The position numbers were made by a program, and so were the translations under genes. Below are positions 9,079 to 18,109 of a DNA stretch of 64,000 bases, in pieces. This DNA is from Phyllobacterium sp. 21LDTY02-6 (GTDB lineage Bacteria; Pseudomonadota; Alphaproteobacteria; Rhizobiales; Rhizobiaceae): contig NZ_JAMJWD020000003.1 of NCBI RefSeq assembly GCF_023554255.2, positions 62,001 to 126,000 of the forward strand. The letters are read 5' to 3'. Under the pieces are notes generated by a model. The model was not told the DNA's origin. It saw nothing but the letters and a program-made list of their open reading frames with translations, and did no database searches. The stretch's first letter is position 1. Each line of letters opens with the position of its first letter.

Positions 9079-10017
9079 ATGCACATCTTTGACGCCGCCG
9101 CCGTTCACGCGGCACTCCCCTGGCCTTTTCTGATCGAGGCATTGCGCAAGGCGCATCTCGGGCCGATGCCCGCCTCCGAGGTTGTGGTGCAGTCCGATCC
9201 CGCAGGCCGCGGCGCCCAGTTCGTCACCCTGCCCGGCTGGGCGCCGGGCGGACCGATCGTCGTGAAGATGGTGGGTGTCTTTCCACAGAACGCAGACCTG
9301 CAACCACCGCAACCGGCCGTTCAAGGGCTTGTGGCGCTGTTTGACGGTAAAACCGGCGGACCGCTCCTTGCAGCCGACGGTGCGGCCATGACGGCGCGCA
9401 AGACGGCCGCCGACTCCGCACTCGGCGCCGCCATTCTCGCTCGCGAGGACGTGGAAGATCTTCTGATCGTCGGCGCCGGTGCGCTTGCGCCGCATTTTGC
9501 CGCGGCGCATCTGGCGGCACGCCCATCGCTCAGCCGCGTCACGATCTGGAACCGCACCACGGCGCGCGCCGCGGCCGTCGCAGCCCAGCTCCGCGAAAAA
9601 GGCCTTGACGCGACGGTCAGCGACGACCTCGATGGCGCTGTCAGCCGCGCCGATGTGGTATCCTGCGTCACCATGTCGGATACGGCGCTGATCAAGGGTG
9701 CGCTGCTGCGACCCGGCACCCATCTCGATCTTGTCGGGGCCTATCTGCCCACGCTTCGGGAAGCAGACGATGCGGCCCTGACGCGTGGCACGATCTTCGT
9801 CGACAGCCGCAACAACATGCAGGGCGGCGGCGATCTTTCGCAGGCCGTCGCTTCAGGCGCGATCACCTGGGACGCCGTGAAAGCCGACCTTTTCGAACTT
9901 GTGCAGGGTCAGAAAGAAGGCCGCACCAGCGCCGATCAGATCACTGTGTTCAAGAATAACGGCGGCGCGCATCTCGACCTATTCACCGCCGCCGCGCTTT
10001 CGCAAACACTCGGCTGA
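9079..10017 (+). CDS. Ornithine cyclodeaminase/mu-crystallin family protein
   Basis: 312 aa. Rossmann motif LLIVGAGALAPHFAAAHLAARP near residue 130, and the family core VVKMVGVFPQN and GLVALFDGKTGGPLLAADGAAMTARKTAA. Members are ornithine cyclodeaminases, alanine dehydrogenases or reductases of cyclic imino acids (delta1-pyrroline- or piperideine-2-carboxylate). Last gene of the SIS-GntR operon. It could process the amino acid released by deglycation or a cyclic imine produced by the oxidases nearby. Substrate specificity is not readable. The stop codon lies inside a stem-loop shared with the converging ABC gene. Confidence 0.88.
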   Translation: MHIFDAAAVHAALPWPFLIEALRKAHLGPMPASEVVVQSDPAGRGAQFVTLPGWAPGGPIVVKMVGVFPQNADLQPPQPAVQGLVALFDGKTGGPLLAADGAAMTARKTAADSALGAAILAREDVEDLLIVGAGALAPHFAAAHLAARPSLSRVTIWNRTTARAAAVAAQLREKGLDATVSDDLDGAVSRADVVSCVTMSDTALIKGALLRPGTHLDLVGAYLPTLREADDAALTRGTIFVDSRNNMQGGGDLSQAVASGAITWDAVKADLFELVQGQKEGRTSADQITVFKNNGGAHLDLFTAAALSQTLG

Positions 10018-10034
10018 CGCGTCACGCGTCAGCC
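10012..10034. terminator. Stem-loop covering the stops of two converging genes
   Basis: GGCTGACGCG (10012-10021) pairs perfectly with CGCGTCAGCC (10025-10034) around a 3-nt loop. The left arm contains the TGA of the cyclodeaminase homologue, and the loop itself is the stop codon of the leftward ABC ATPase gene. No T-tract follows, so this is a possible bidirectional terminator or RNA-end protector rather than a canonical terminator. Confidence 0.55.
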
Positions 10035-10813
10035 AGAACCCGCGCCAGGAAAGCTCGCGTGCGATCATGCTGCGGGCGTGTCAGCACGTCCGCCGGACGG
10101 CCCTGCTCTACGATCACCCCACCATCCATGAAGATCAGGTGGTCGGCGACATCCCGAGCAAAGCCCATTTCGTGCGTGACGACGACCATGGTCATGCCGT
10201 CGTCGGCAAGCTGGCGCATGACGGCGAGAACTTCACCGACAAGCTCCGGGTCGAGCGCCGAGGTCGGTTCATCGAAGAGCATGACATCGGGCTTCATCGC
10301 CAGCGAGCGAGCGATCGCCGCACGCTGCTGCTGTCCGCCGGAAAGCTGCGCCGGATAATAGTGTGCGCGCTCCTTCATGCCGACGCGCTCCAAGAGTGCC
10401 ATCGCCTCTTCCGCCGCCGCTGATTTCGGCACGCGTTTGACGAGCAACGGTGCCTCGATGACGTTCTCAAGCACGGTCTTGTGCGGGAAAAGATGAAACC
10501 CCTGGAACACCATGCCCATACGTTGGCGCTGGCGTGCAAGCTCGTTGAAGCTCATCTCAAGGAGCTTGTCGCCCTTCCAGCGCACGCCGACGGGCTCGCC
10601 ATTGAGGAAGACCGCGCCGCCCGTAGGTTTTTCCAGATAGTTGAGGCAGCGCAGCAGCGTGCTCTTGCCCGAACCGGAAGGGCCGATGATGCAGGTCACG
10701 TCGCCGCGCATCACCGCGACATCGATGCCGCGAAGCACCTCATGGGTGCCGAAACTCTTGCGCAGGCGCTCGACCTTCAGCAGGGGTTGGACTGTCGGCT
10801 CGGTGTTCATCAC
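10022..10813 (-). CDS. Amino-acid ABC transporter ATP-binding protein
   Basis: 263 aa, GlnQ/HisP type of polar amino acid importer. Walker [16 protein letters not shown] near residue 45, Q-loop [10 protein letters not shown], signature LSGGQQQR and Walker [15 protein letters not shown] are all intact. It energises uptake of the module A substrate across the inner membrane. ATG overlaps the permease stop by 4 bp (ATGA), so it is translationally coupled as the last gene of the leftward SBP-permease-ATPase operon. Confidence 0.95.
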   Translation of the reverse strand: MMNTEPTVQPLLKVERLRKSFGTHEVLRGIDVAVMRGDVTCIIGPSGSGKSTLLRCLNYLEKPTGGAVFLNGEPVGVRWKGDKLLEMSFNELARQRQRMGMVFQGFHLFPHKTVLENVIEAPLLVKRVPKSAAAEEAMALLERVGMKERAHYYPAQLSGGQQQRAAIARSLAMKPDVMLFDEPTSALDPELVGEVLAVMRQLADDGMTMVVVTHEMGFARDVADHLIFMDGGVIVEQGRPADVLTRPQHDRTRAFLARVLADA

Positions 10814-11727
10814 AGGGTCTCCTGCTGGTGCGCGAACAGGCGGAACATGCCGCCGGATTTCTTCTTGCCCGCGTGATGTTCGGATTTCAATCGATGCTCG
10901 ACGGCATGTTCGATGACCGTCAGGACGGTGGTGAGCACGAGGTACCAGACGGTGGCGACTAATAGCAGCGGCACCGTCTGATAGGTACGCGCATAGACCA
11001 TCTGGGCGGAATAGAGCAGATCGGGCAACGCCAGTACGGAAACGAGCGAGGTGAATTTCAGCATCGAGATCGTGTCGTTACCGATGGGCGGAATAACGAT
11101 GCGCAATGCCTGTGGCAACACGATGCGGCGAAGCGTCTGGCCGCGGGTCATCCCGAGGGTGGCGGCGGCTTCCGTCTGGCCGGCATTGATCGCCTGGATG
11201 CCGGCGCGGATCATTTCCGCGGCATAGGCGCTCTCGGTGAAGGCAAGGCCCATGATGGCGGCGCTGAACGGCGTGATGAGCTCGTTGGTATTCCAGGAAA
11301 AGAGCTTCGGCCCGCCGAAAGGAATGCCGATCGATATCTCCGGCAAGAGCAAGGCCAGATTATACCAGAAGATCATCTGCACCAGCGGCGGCACGCCGCG
11401 GAAAAACCAGATCCAGCCCCAGCTGACCGACTGGAAGACGCTGCTGGCCGACAGGCGCATGATGGCGAGTACGACGCCGATTGCAAGCCCCAGCACCATG
11501 GCGAGCGCCGTCAACAGCAGCGTCATGCCGAGACCGGAGAGGATGGCTGGGCTGAACATATATTCGGCGACGACGTTCCACTGCATGTTCTTGTTGGTGA
11601 CAAGCACCTGCAGGAAGACGACGGCGAATATCGCAAGCACCACACCGCCGATCCAGTGGCCGACCTTTGGCAGCGCAATAGGCTTCACATCATGGATGGA
11701 GGGGCGCGAGTGTGGTTTTTCAGACAT
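10810..11727 (-). CDS. Amino-acid ABC transporter permease
   Basis: 305 aa, HisM/GlnP family membrane protein. A cytoplasmic N-terminus is followed by one segment near residue 25-45 and the conserved permease domain, with [20 protein letters not shown] and the EAA-type loop [25 protein letters not shown]. Start placed at ATG 11727, which has AAGGA 6 bp upstream; another ATG at 11733 abuts the ribosome-binding site and is less likely. It is the only permease of this transporter, so the channel should be a homodimer. Second gene of the operon. Confidence 0.93.
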   Translation of the reverse strand: MSEKPHSRPSIHDVKPIALPKVGHWIGGVVLAIFAVVFLQVLVTNKNMQWNVVAEYMFSPAILSGLGMTLLLTALAMVLGLAIGVVLAIMRLSASSVFQSVSWGWIWFFRGVPPLVQMIFWYNLALLLPEISIGIPFGGPKLFSWNTNELITPFSAAIMGLAFTESAYAAEMIRAGIQAINAGQTEAAATLGMTRGQTLRRIVLPQALRIVIPPIGNDTISMLKFTSLVSVLALPDLLYSAQMVYARTYQTVPLLLVATVWYLVLTTVLTVIEHAVEHRLKSEHHAGKKKSGGMFRLFAHQQETL

Positions 11728-11815
11728 CGTCATTCCTTGCTGTCGTCTTGAGCTGTCCGATCCGGCCCGAAACAGGCTTCGCCAGAAGTGGTTTTGCATA
11801 GGGCAGACAATTGTT

Positions 11816-12661
11816 TCAGAGATCGGCCGGATGCTCTTCCGTGATCAACAGTGCCTTGCTCAGCATGCCGCTGTCGTTCAGGCCCCACTTGGTCATGATC
11901 TTCTCGTAGGTGCCGTCATCGATCATCGACTGGATCGTGTCCGTCAGCACCTGGCCGAGTGGGTCGCCCTTGCGCACGCCGATGCAACTGTTGACCGGCG
12001 ACAGGACCAGATCGGATACCTTGAGGTCGCCGGTCTGCTTTGCCATATAGGTAAGCTTCACCGATCCGCCCACGGTCGCCTGCGCCCGGTTGGAGCGCAC
12101 GGCAAGCTCTGCCTGCGCCTGCGTGCCATGCGTCTGCATGACAACCGGCTTGTTCTTGCACTCATTGGCGTTCAGCTTTTCGAGAAGGCCGATATCCCAT
12201 GAGCCGTTGAGTACCGCGACCGTCAACCCGCAGGCGTCGGAGGCCGACTTGATGTCGAGCGTGCTGTCTTTCGGATAGGCAAAGGAGGTGCCGATACGGC
12301 GTTGCGAGACGAAATCGAGCGTCTTCAGGCGCTCCGCCGTGGTGCCAAAAGACGAGAAGCCAGCGTCGAAACGCTTGGACTGCAAGCCCGGAACGATGGC
12401 GTCGAAGCTCGTGCCCTCGAACGTGAATGTCACACCGAGGCGCTGCTCCATCTCCTTGGCGATATCGACACTCCAGCCCTTCAGCTGGCCGTCGGCATCC
12501 TGATACTCGTCCGGCGCCCAGTCGTTGAAGACGGCGGCCTTGATGCCGTTGTCCTTGTATTCCTGCGGCAGCGCATCGTGCAAAGCCGGAATGACATCGG
12601 CCAGCGCCGGCATCGCCAGGATCGCGCTCAGGACGCATCCGGCCAGAATGGATTTCAACAT
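11816..12661 (-). CDS. Amino-acid ABC transporter substrate-binding protein
   Basis: 281 aa, family 3 solute-binding protein. A Sec signal peptide (LKSILAGCVLSAILAMPALAD, cleavage near residue 21) exports it to the periplasm. Family features include GWSVDIAKEMEQRLGVTFTFEGTSFDAIVPGL and SSFGTTAERLKTLDF, and two cysteines that could form a disulfide. First gene of the leftward transporter operon. A perfect GAGAACGTTCTC operator lies about 70 bp upstream, so it should be repressed by the divergent LacI protein until substrate is present. The ligand is probably a glycated or N-modified amino acid, inferred from context. Confidence 0.93.
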   Translation of the reverse strand: MLKSILAGCVLSAILAMPALADVIPALHDALPQEYKDNGIKAAVFNDWAPDEYQDADGQLKGWSVDIAKEMEQRLGVTFTFEGTSFDAIVPGLQSKRFDAGFSSFGTTAERLKTLDFVSQRRIGTSFAYPKDSTLDIKSASDACGLTVAVLNGSWDIGLLEKLNANECKNKPVVMQTHGTQAQAELAVRSNRAQATVGGSVKLTYMAKQTGDLKVSDLVLSPVNSCIGVRKGDPLGQVLTDTIQSMIDDGTYEKIMTKWGLNDSGMLSKALLITEEHPADL

Positions 12662-12732
12662 GACGACCTCCTTGTTTTAGCGAACCCAGCGGGCTCGGGA
12701 TGGCGCTCTCCGGTTCCCCTTATAAAAGTCAC

Positions 12733-12744
12733 GAGAACGTTCTC
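12733..12744. promoter_or_regulatory. LacI-type operator, copy 3 (GAGAACGTTCTC)
   Basis: Perfect 12-bp palindrome between the binding-protein gene (start 12661, leftward) and the LacI gene (start 12923, rightward). It is positioned to repress the transporter operon and possibly the regulator itself. Confidence 0.75.
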
Positions 12745-12922
12745 ACATATGAGACACGGACATTGCTTCCCCGTCAAGCACCGTTTTCGCACGTAACGGC
12801 GGTTATAGGCATTGAAAATCGCCGCCTATCTGGTAACACCTAAAAAGTGCTGCCATTTTCTCCGAACCGGACATGATAAGATTCTCATTTCGGCAGGGCA
12901 AAAATGTGAGAGGAATTGCCGC

Positions 12923-14011
12923 GTGGCTCCGAAAAGCAAGGCAACGATTACGGATGTCGCGCGGGCAGCCGGCGTTTCCACGGCGACCGCTGGGCGCGTG
13001 CTCGGCGGCTACGGCTATACCAGCGATGACAAGAAAGAACAGGTGCTCAAGGCCGCTCAGAGCCTCGGCTACCGGCCCAACGCGCTGGCGCGCAGCCTCA
13101 TCACCGGCAAGACCCGCACGCTCGGGGTCGTCGCGGGCGATATCCAGAACCCGTTCTATGCTTCGGTCCTGCGCGGTATTTCCAACGTCGCGGAAGCCAA
13201 CGGCTTCGGCCTGCTGATCACCAACAGCGACGAAGCCCAGACCAAGGAAGTCCGTTCGGTGGAGCTTCTCGCTCAGAAACAGGTGGATGGGCTGATCGTC
13301 ACCCCGAGCGACACGCGCAAGGCGCGGCATTTGCACAATCTCAAGGCCATGGGCGTTCCACTCGTGCTGATCGATCGCGCCGTCGCCGGCCTGATGGTCG
13401 ATCGTGTCGCGACCGACAACATCGCGGCGGCCGAACAGGCCGTGCGCCACCTGATCGCCGCCGGCCACCGCCGGATCGGCATCGTGGCGGAACTGGTGGA
13501 CGAGAAAGACGGCGGGCTGGAGACCTTCCTCACCCGCGCCATCGCCGGCGATCCCATCGAAAGCGAGATGCTCTACCCGAGCTGGCAGCGTCTTCTCGGC
13601 TATGTCCGCGCGCACCGGATCGAGGGTTTGGCCATCGATCCGCGCCTGACGCTTAGGGCCGGGAGCTATTCCGCCCTGGCCGCGCACGCCGTCGTGCCCG
13701 GCCTTATGACAGCCCCCGAGGCGCCGACCGCCCTCTTCACCACCGACGGCACCATGTCGGAGGGTACCATGCGGGCGCTGGCCGACCTGAAGCTCTCGAT
13801 TCCCCAGGATGTCTCGATCGTCTGCTTCGATGATCTCGACTGGATGAGTTTTCACCGTCCTGGCATCACCACCGTTGCGCAGCCACGGCTCGCCATGGGC
13901 GAAGCCGCCGCGCGCATGCTCCTAGAGCGCATCCACGGCGAGGATTATCCGCCGCGCACCGTACTTATGCCCGCTGAACTGATCAAACGCGGCTCCGTCA
14001 CCCAACTCTGA
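12923..14011 (+). CDS. LacI-family regulator of module A
   Basis: 362 aa. N-terminal helix-turn-helix TITDVARAAGVSTATAGRVLGGYG with hinge-helix region RPNALARSL, then a periplasmic-binding-protein-like sensor domain (TRTLGVVAGDIQNPFYASVL onward). Start placed at GTG 12923, with AGAGGA upstream and only a few residues before the helix-turn-helix; an ATG at 12812 would add 37 untypical residues. It probably binds the four GAGAACGTTCTC-type sites at 5657, 7239, 12733 and 14212, all in promoters around it. It is paralogous to the LacI protein at 19084, with the same unusual RVLGGYG turn. The inducer is unknown. Confidence 0.92.
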   Translation: MAPKSKATITDVARAAGVSTATAGRVLGGYGYTSDDKKEQVLKAAQSLGYRPNALARSLITGKTRTLGVVAGDIQNPFYASVLRGISNVAEANGFGLLITNSDEAQTKEVRSVELLAQKQVDGLIVTPSDTRKARHLHNLKAMGVPLVLIDRAVAGLMVDRVATDNIAAAEQAVRHLIAAGHRRIGIVAELVDEKDGGLETFLTRAIAGDPIESEMLYPSWQRLLGYVRAHRIEGLAIDPRLTLRAGSYSALAAHAVVPGLMTAPEAPTALFTTDGTMSEGTMRALADLKLSIPQDVSIVCFDDLDWMSFHRPGITTVAQPRLAMGEAAARMLLERIHGEDYPPRTVLMPAELIKRGSVTQL

Positions 14012-14211
14012 TCCGGCAAGACGCAACGGGAACAGAATTGAACCTGCGCGTGAAGGCCGATGCCGTTTCTGTTCAACGCTTCTCGGAAAGGCGGCACCAG
14101 CGGCTTGCTTCCGACAGGCGCGGACCGTTCCCTTCCTTCTCCAGCACTCACGCCCACTTTCGGCGCACCCCGTGTAGGAACCAGTTGCCTTTTTCGATGT
14201 AGCTCGGTAAT

Positions 14212-14225
14212 TGAGAACGTTCTCA
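14212..14225. promoter_or_regulatory. LacI-type operator, copy 4 (TGAGAACGTTCTCA)
   Basis: Perfect 14-bp palindrome and the best copy of the motif, 25 bp before the kinase start and just upstream of the strong ribosome-binding site AGGAGG. Confidence 0.78.
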
Positions 14226-14250
14226 GTTTTGTTCTCAGGAGGTCCTCCCG

Positions 14251-15138
14251 ATGCCGCGTCCCGCTAGAATTCTCGCTTTCGGTGACAATGTTGTCGATTG
14301 CTATCGCGACCAGAACCTGATGTTTCCCGGCGGGAACTGCATCAACCATGCAGTGTTTGCCCACCGCGCCGGCGCCGAAACGGCCTATGTGGGAGCCGTT
14401 TGCGATGACGATGCGGGTTCCCTGATCCGACGGGCCCTGATCGACGAAGGCGTTGACGTGGCATCGCTGCGGATTGAACCCGGGCAGACCGCCTATTGCG
14501 TGATCGAGACACAAGACGGCGACCGCGTCTTCGTTGGCGCCAATCTCGGCGTCTCGATAATCGCGCCGTCGCGGGCCGACCTGGCGCGGCTTTCGGATTT
14601 CGATGCCGTTCATACAGGCCGATCGAGCCATGTCGACGCCTGGTTGCCCCGCTTTGCCGAATTGACAAAGATCTCGTACGATCTCGCTACTGTCCACGAT
14701 CCCGAACGTATCGCCCAAGTGGCACCGCATTGCTTCCTGATCGCGTTTTCCGCCGGCAGCGCCACCCGCAAGGAGGCGCTGGTGCTGGCTGAATGTGCCC
14801 GCACCGCCGGGGCCCGCTGGTGCCTCGTCACCCGCGGCGTCGAAGGCGCTCTTCTCGCCGGCGAAACTGGCATCGTAGAAGTTCCGGCTGAGCCGGTCGA
14901 TGCTATCGACACGCTGGGAGCCGGCGACACTTATATTGCCAACGTCCTCGTCGGCCTACTTGACGGCGTCCAGCCAGAGGCCGTCTTAACAAAAGCCGCG
15001 GAAGCCGCCGCGCAAACGTGCCTGATGCGCGGTGCCTTCGGTCACGGGGCTCCCATGAGCGTCGACCTTTCAAACATGATGAGCTTGGAAGAGGTCTATC
15101 GCACCACCCGCCCCGCACGAACACCCGAAGAAGCCTAG
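14251..15138 (+). CDS. PfkB-family carbohydrate kinase, FrlD-like
   Basis: 295 aa ribokinase-fold sugar kinase. The N-terminal substrate motif is GGNCINHAVFAHRAGAETAYVG, and the C-terminal signature DTLGAGDTYIANVL contains the catalytic Asp and anion hole. In fructosamine catabolism FrlD phosphorylates the sugar C6 of fructoselysine before deglycation by FrlB, and the kinase here would feed the SIS protein at 7338. ATG follows AGGAGG by a normal spacing. A perfect LacI operator lies immediately upstream, so the gene has its own regulated promoter rather than reading through from the LacI gene. The FrlD-like role is inferred from context. Confidence 0.88.
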   Translation: MPRPARILAFGDNVVDCYRDQNLMFPGGNCINHAVFAHRAGAETAYVGAVCDDDAGSLIRRALIDEGVDVASLRIEPGQTAYCVIETQDGDRVFVGANLGVSIIAPSRADLARLSDFDAVHTGRSSHVDAWLPRFAELTKISYDLATVHDPERIAQVAPHCFLIAFSAGSATRKEALVLAECARTAGARWCLVTRGVEGALLAGETGIVEVPAEPVDAIDTLGAGDTYIANVLVGLLDGVQPEAVLTKAAEAAAQTCLMRGAFGHGAPMSVDLSNMMSLEEVYRTTRPARTPEEA

Positions 15139-15196
15139 CGGGATATCTGGAAGCAGGACTTGTTCGCCCCGCCAAAAAATCTCGATCTTTTCACCA

Positions 15197-15231
15197 CCAA
15201 CCACCTGAAAGTTCGATTTTCAGGTGGTTGG
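15197..15231. terminator. Bidirectional stem-loop between converging genes
   Basis: A 14-bp perfect stem (15197-15210 with 15218-15231) around a 7-nt loop separates the kinase from the leftward FAD oxidase gene. Runs of A and T flank the inner stem on both sides, but no long U-tract follows. Confidence 0.6.
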
Positions 15232-15271
15232 CCGGACCAGAGAACCCTGGATACCTGGCCCCGAATTCGCG

Positions 15272-16423
15272 TTATCCGAACCGTTCGGGGCGAAAGCTAT
15301 CCAGAAGTGGATGCCGGTTGCCGCTGGCGATCTCCCCGGCCAATAACTCTCCGGCGATAAGCCCAAGCGTGGCTCCGCTGTGGCTGAATGCGACGTAGTA
15401 GCCCGGAATATCTTTTAGTTCCCCGAAAACCGGATCGCCGTCACCCGGAATAGGCTTGGGGCCAACGCCATAGCTTTCAATTTCCAGTGTCGGATTGCCT
15501 TGCAGGACTTTCGAGGCCTCATCAAGCAAGCCCTGCAGCGTCGAGTTTTTCACCTCATAGCTACCGTCCGGCCGCGTGACTACCTCTTCTTCTGACCAGG
15601 CGGAATCGAGCGCGAGGCCGCCTGTCGGTGTCGGTCTGATCGCCACGCGAGGCGTGTTGAGGACCGCACGCAAGTCGTGCTGGCCCGGCGTCGTCCGCAC
15701 GAGCAGCGCGATCGGTGTGGCATCGGCAATGTGCTGTCCTGCTTTTTTCACCATGCGCGGGACATCCGGACCCGTCGCCAGCAACACGGCATCCGCTTCG
15801 AAGCTCGCTCCACTGGCAGTCATAACCCCGCTGGCACGTCCATCCTTGATCACCACCTCGGCACGGCCGGAATCGGAGACGAGTTTGCCGCCGCGCGCCA
15901 GGAATTCTTCCAGTAAAAGCTCAATCAGCGACGGCAGATCGACCCAGCCTTCGCCGGGATTGAATAGAGCGCCTTGCCGCGTCACAGCCCGGGCATCGAC
16001 GCCGGGAGTGACCGCCGCGATTCCGTCCGGCACGACATGCTGTGCGTCATATCCAATGAGCCGCTCGTGGGCATAAACGTCGGCGATCTCATTGGTGCTG
16101 TCATCGGCGTCCCATGTGAGTCCTCCTTCGAAGCGCAGCCACGACGCATCGGGATATTTCGCGGCCAATGTCCGATAGCGGTCGATCCCTACCATGCGCA
16201 GACGATGATACGCTTCCGAACGCATGCGCGACGAGTTGAGCCAGGCGAGCGAGCGCCCCGACGCACCGTTCGCGACGGGGCCATTATTGACGAGCGTCGT
16301 CGGGATGCCGAGGCGGGCAAGGTGGACAGCCGATGAGATGCCGAAAATGCCGCCTCCTATGACGATGACTCTGGAAACGGGCTTCGACGTTGGAGAGAGT
16401 GAATTCATGTCGTGTACTTTCAT
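15272..16423 (-). CDS. FAD-dependent amino-acid oxidase/dehydrogenase (DAO family)
   Basis: 383 aa, DadA/glycine-oxidase type. FAD-binding motif VIVIGGGIFGISSAVHLARLG near residue 20, then NGASGRSLAWLNSS, and a C-terminal GYYVAFSHSGATLGLIAGELLAGE that closes the FAD site. Such enzymes oxidise secondary or N-substituted amino acids, and fructosyl-amino-acid oxidases (amadoriases) belong to the same fold. It is last in a leftward operon behind the binding protein and the fused transporter of module B. It may therefore release the amine from an imported N-substituted amino acid. An in-frame ATG at 16408 is an alternative start. Confidence 0.87.
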   Translation of the reverse strand: MKVHDMNSLSPTSKPVSRVIVIGGGIFGISSAVHLARLGIPTTLVNNGPVANGASGRSLAWLNSSRMRSEAYHRLRMVGIDRYRTLAAKYPDASWLRFEGGLTWDADDSTNEIADVYAHERLIGYDAQHVVPDGIAAVTPGVDARAVTRQGALFNPGEGWVDLPSLIELLLEEFLARGGKLVSDSGRAEVVIKDGRASGVMTASGASFEADAVLLATGPDVPRMVKKAGQHIADATPIALLVRTTPGQHDLRAVLNTPRVAIRPTPTGGLALDSAWSEEEVVTRPDGSYEVKNSTLQGLLDEASKVLQGNPTLEIESYGVGPKPIPGDGDPVFGELKDIPGYYVAFSHSGATLGLIAGELLAGEIASGNRHPLLDSFRPERFG

Positions 16424-16469
16424 TCTGTCGTTCTATGCGGTTTTCGTGAGATCATCACGGCCTGGTTCA

Positions 16470-18014
16470 TCAGAGGACCTCGGCCAGGAAGCGTTTTAGC
16501 CGTGCGCTGCCGGGATTGTCGAAAATGGCGGATGGCGTGCCGGCTTCGATTACCCGGCCCTCATCCATGAAGACGACCTGGTCAGCGACCTTTCGGGCAA
16601 AGCCCATCTCGTGCGTGACGACGACCATGGTCATGCCTTGCCGCCCGAGATCTGCCATCAGGTCAAGCACGCCTTTTACCAGTTCGGGGTCAAGCGCGCT
16701 CGTTACCTCATCGAAAAGGATGACTTCCGGATCCATCGCCAGAGCACGAGCAATCGCCACGCGTTGCTGTTGGCCGCCCGAAAGGCCGCCAGGTCGGTGG
16801 TGCTGGCGGGAAGCGAGCCCCACATCGGCAAGCCGCGCCTCGGCAATCCGTTGGGCTTCCTGCCGGGGCATGCCCTTGATCCTGACGAGCGCTAGCATGA
16901 CGTTCTGAAGGGCCGTGTGGTCCGGAAACAGGTTGAAGTGCTGGAATACCATCCCGATACGCCGGCGCAGTCTTTCCGGCTTCATAGCCAGAATGCTCAC
17001 CCCATCGAGGAGCACGTCGCCGGCCCTCGGCTCGACTAGCCGGTTGATACACCGCAGCAAGGTCGATTTGCCCGAACCCGACGGACCGATGATGCAAGTC
17101 ACGGTGCCCGGCCTGACGGTAAGATTGACGCCTTTCAATACTTCAACATCGCCATAAGCCATAGCGAGATCGCTGATCTGGAGGCTGCCACCCTTGAACT
17201 GGGGTCGGGTTTCGCTACGGTGCCCGGATATTTGACCCGTGGCATTGGCGCCGGAATCGTCCAATTCGCTTAATTCGGCAAGACCGCTCGTGATGGGTCC
17301 ACCTCCGCGCTGCTTGCCGAGCCTCAGGCGGTCGTCAATATAGTTGACGAGATGCGTCAGCGGCACTGTGATGACGAGATAGAAAACGCCGGCCAGAAGC
17401 AGTGGTGACAGATTGCCCGTGACGACCGCCTGGTCCTGTCCCACACGGAAGATCTCGCGTTCGGATGCAAGCAGGCCAAGGAAATAGACGAGGCTCGAAT
17501 CCTTTACGTTGCCGATGAATTGATTGACGAGCGCCGGCAGCACGCGCCGGATCCCCTGCGGTATCACGATCAGTCGCATGCTTTGGCCGTAACTCATGCT
17601 GAGCGCCCGGCACGCCTCCATCTGCCCGCGTTCGACGCTCTGGATGCCCGCGCGGAATATCTCTCCCATATAGGCACCGGCGATCAGGCTAAGTGCAAGG
17701 ATGCCGAGCGGATAGGGTGACGGTCCGAAGAGTTCGCGACCGATGCGAGCGAAGCCTTGGCCGATCAGAAGAATGGTGACGATCGCGGGCAACCCACGGA
17801 AGATGTCGGTATAGATACGAGCTGGTATCCGCAGCCATCGCGACTGCGAGATCCCCATCACAGCGAGCACCATGCCAATGACCACCCCAAGCACGGTGGA
17901 GGCCGCTGCCAGTATCAACGTGTTTTTCAGTCCGATGGTGATCATGTTCGGCAGTACCGCCGCCATCGCCTCCCAGTCGAGGAAACTGCGGCGCAGGTTC
18001 TCAAGCCAGTTCAT
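16470..18014 (-). CDS. Fused amino-acid ABC permease and ATPase
   Basis: 514 aa. Residues 1 to about 225 are a GlnP/HisM-type permease ([21 protein letters not shown]; loop [26 protein letters not shown]). A hydrophilic linker of about 40 residues follows, then a full GlnQ-type ATPase with Walker [16 protein letters not shown], signature LSGGQQQR and Walker B VILFDE. Membrane and nucleotide domains are usually separate chains in this family, so one polypeptide can form the whole importer as a homodimer. AAGGGGA precedes ATG. It lies between the binding protein and the oxidase in the module B operon. Confidence 0.93.
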   Translation of the reverse strand: MNWLENLRRSFLDWEAMAAVLPNMITIGLKNTLILAAASTVLGVVIGMVLAVMGISQSRWLRIPARIYTDIFRGLPAIVTILLIGQGFARIGRELFGPSPYPLGILALSLIAGAYMGEIFRAGIQSVERGQMEACRALSMSYGQSMRLIVIPQGIRRVLPALVNQFIGNVKDSSLVYFLGLLASEREIFRVGQDQAVVTGNLSPLLLAGVFYLVITVPLTHLVNYIDDRLRLGKQRGGGPITSGLAELSELDDSGANATGQISGHRSETRPQFKGGSLQISDLAMAYGDVEVLKGVNLTVRPGTVTCIIGPSGSGKSTLLRCINRLVEPRAGDVLLDGVSILAMKPERLRRRIGMVFQHFNLFPDHTALQNVMLALVRIKGMPRQEAQRIAEARLADVGLASRQHHRPGGLSGGQQQRVAIARALAMDPEVILFDEVTSALDPELVKGVLDLMADLGRQGMTMVVVTHEMGFARKVADQVVFMDEGRVIEAGTPSAIFDNPGSARLKRFLAEVL

Positions 18015-18109
18015 TTAATCCCCTTTACTGTCGTGCCCCAAGTGCCCTGTGCGGGCGGACGAGCTATCGCTTGGTCCTGCGTCCGCCCATGGCAAAGACC
18101 GGCATGAGT

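Noticed and set aside
10455-10470. Fifth LacI operator (ACGTTCTCAAG)
   Set aside because: Only a half-site, inside the ABC ATPase coding region, with no symmetrical partner.
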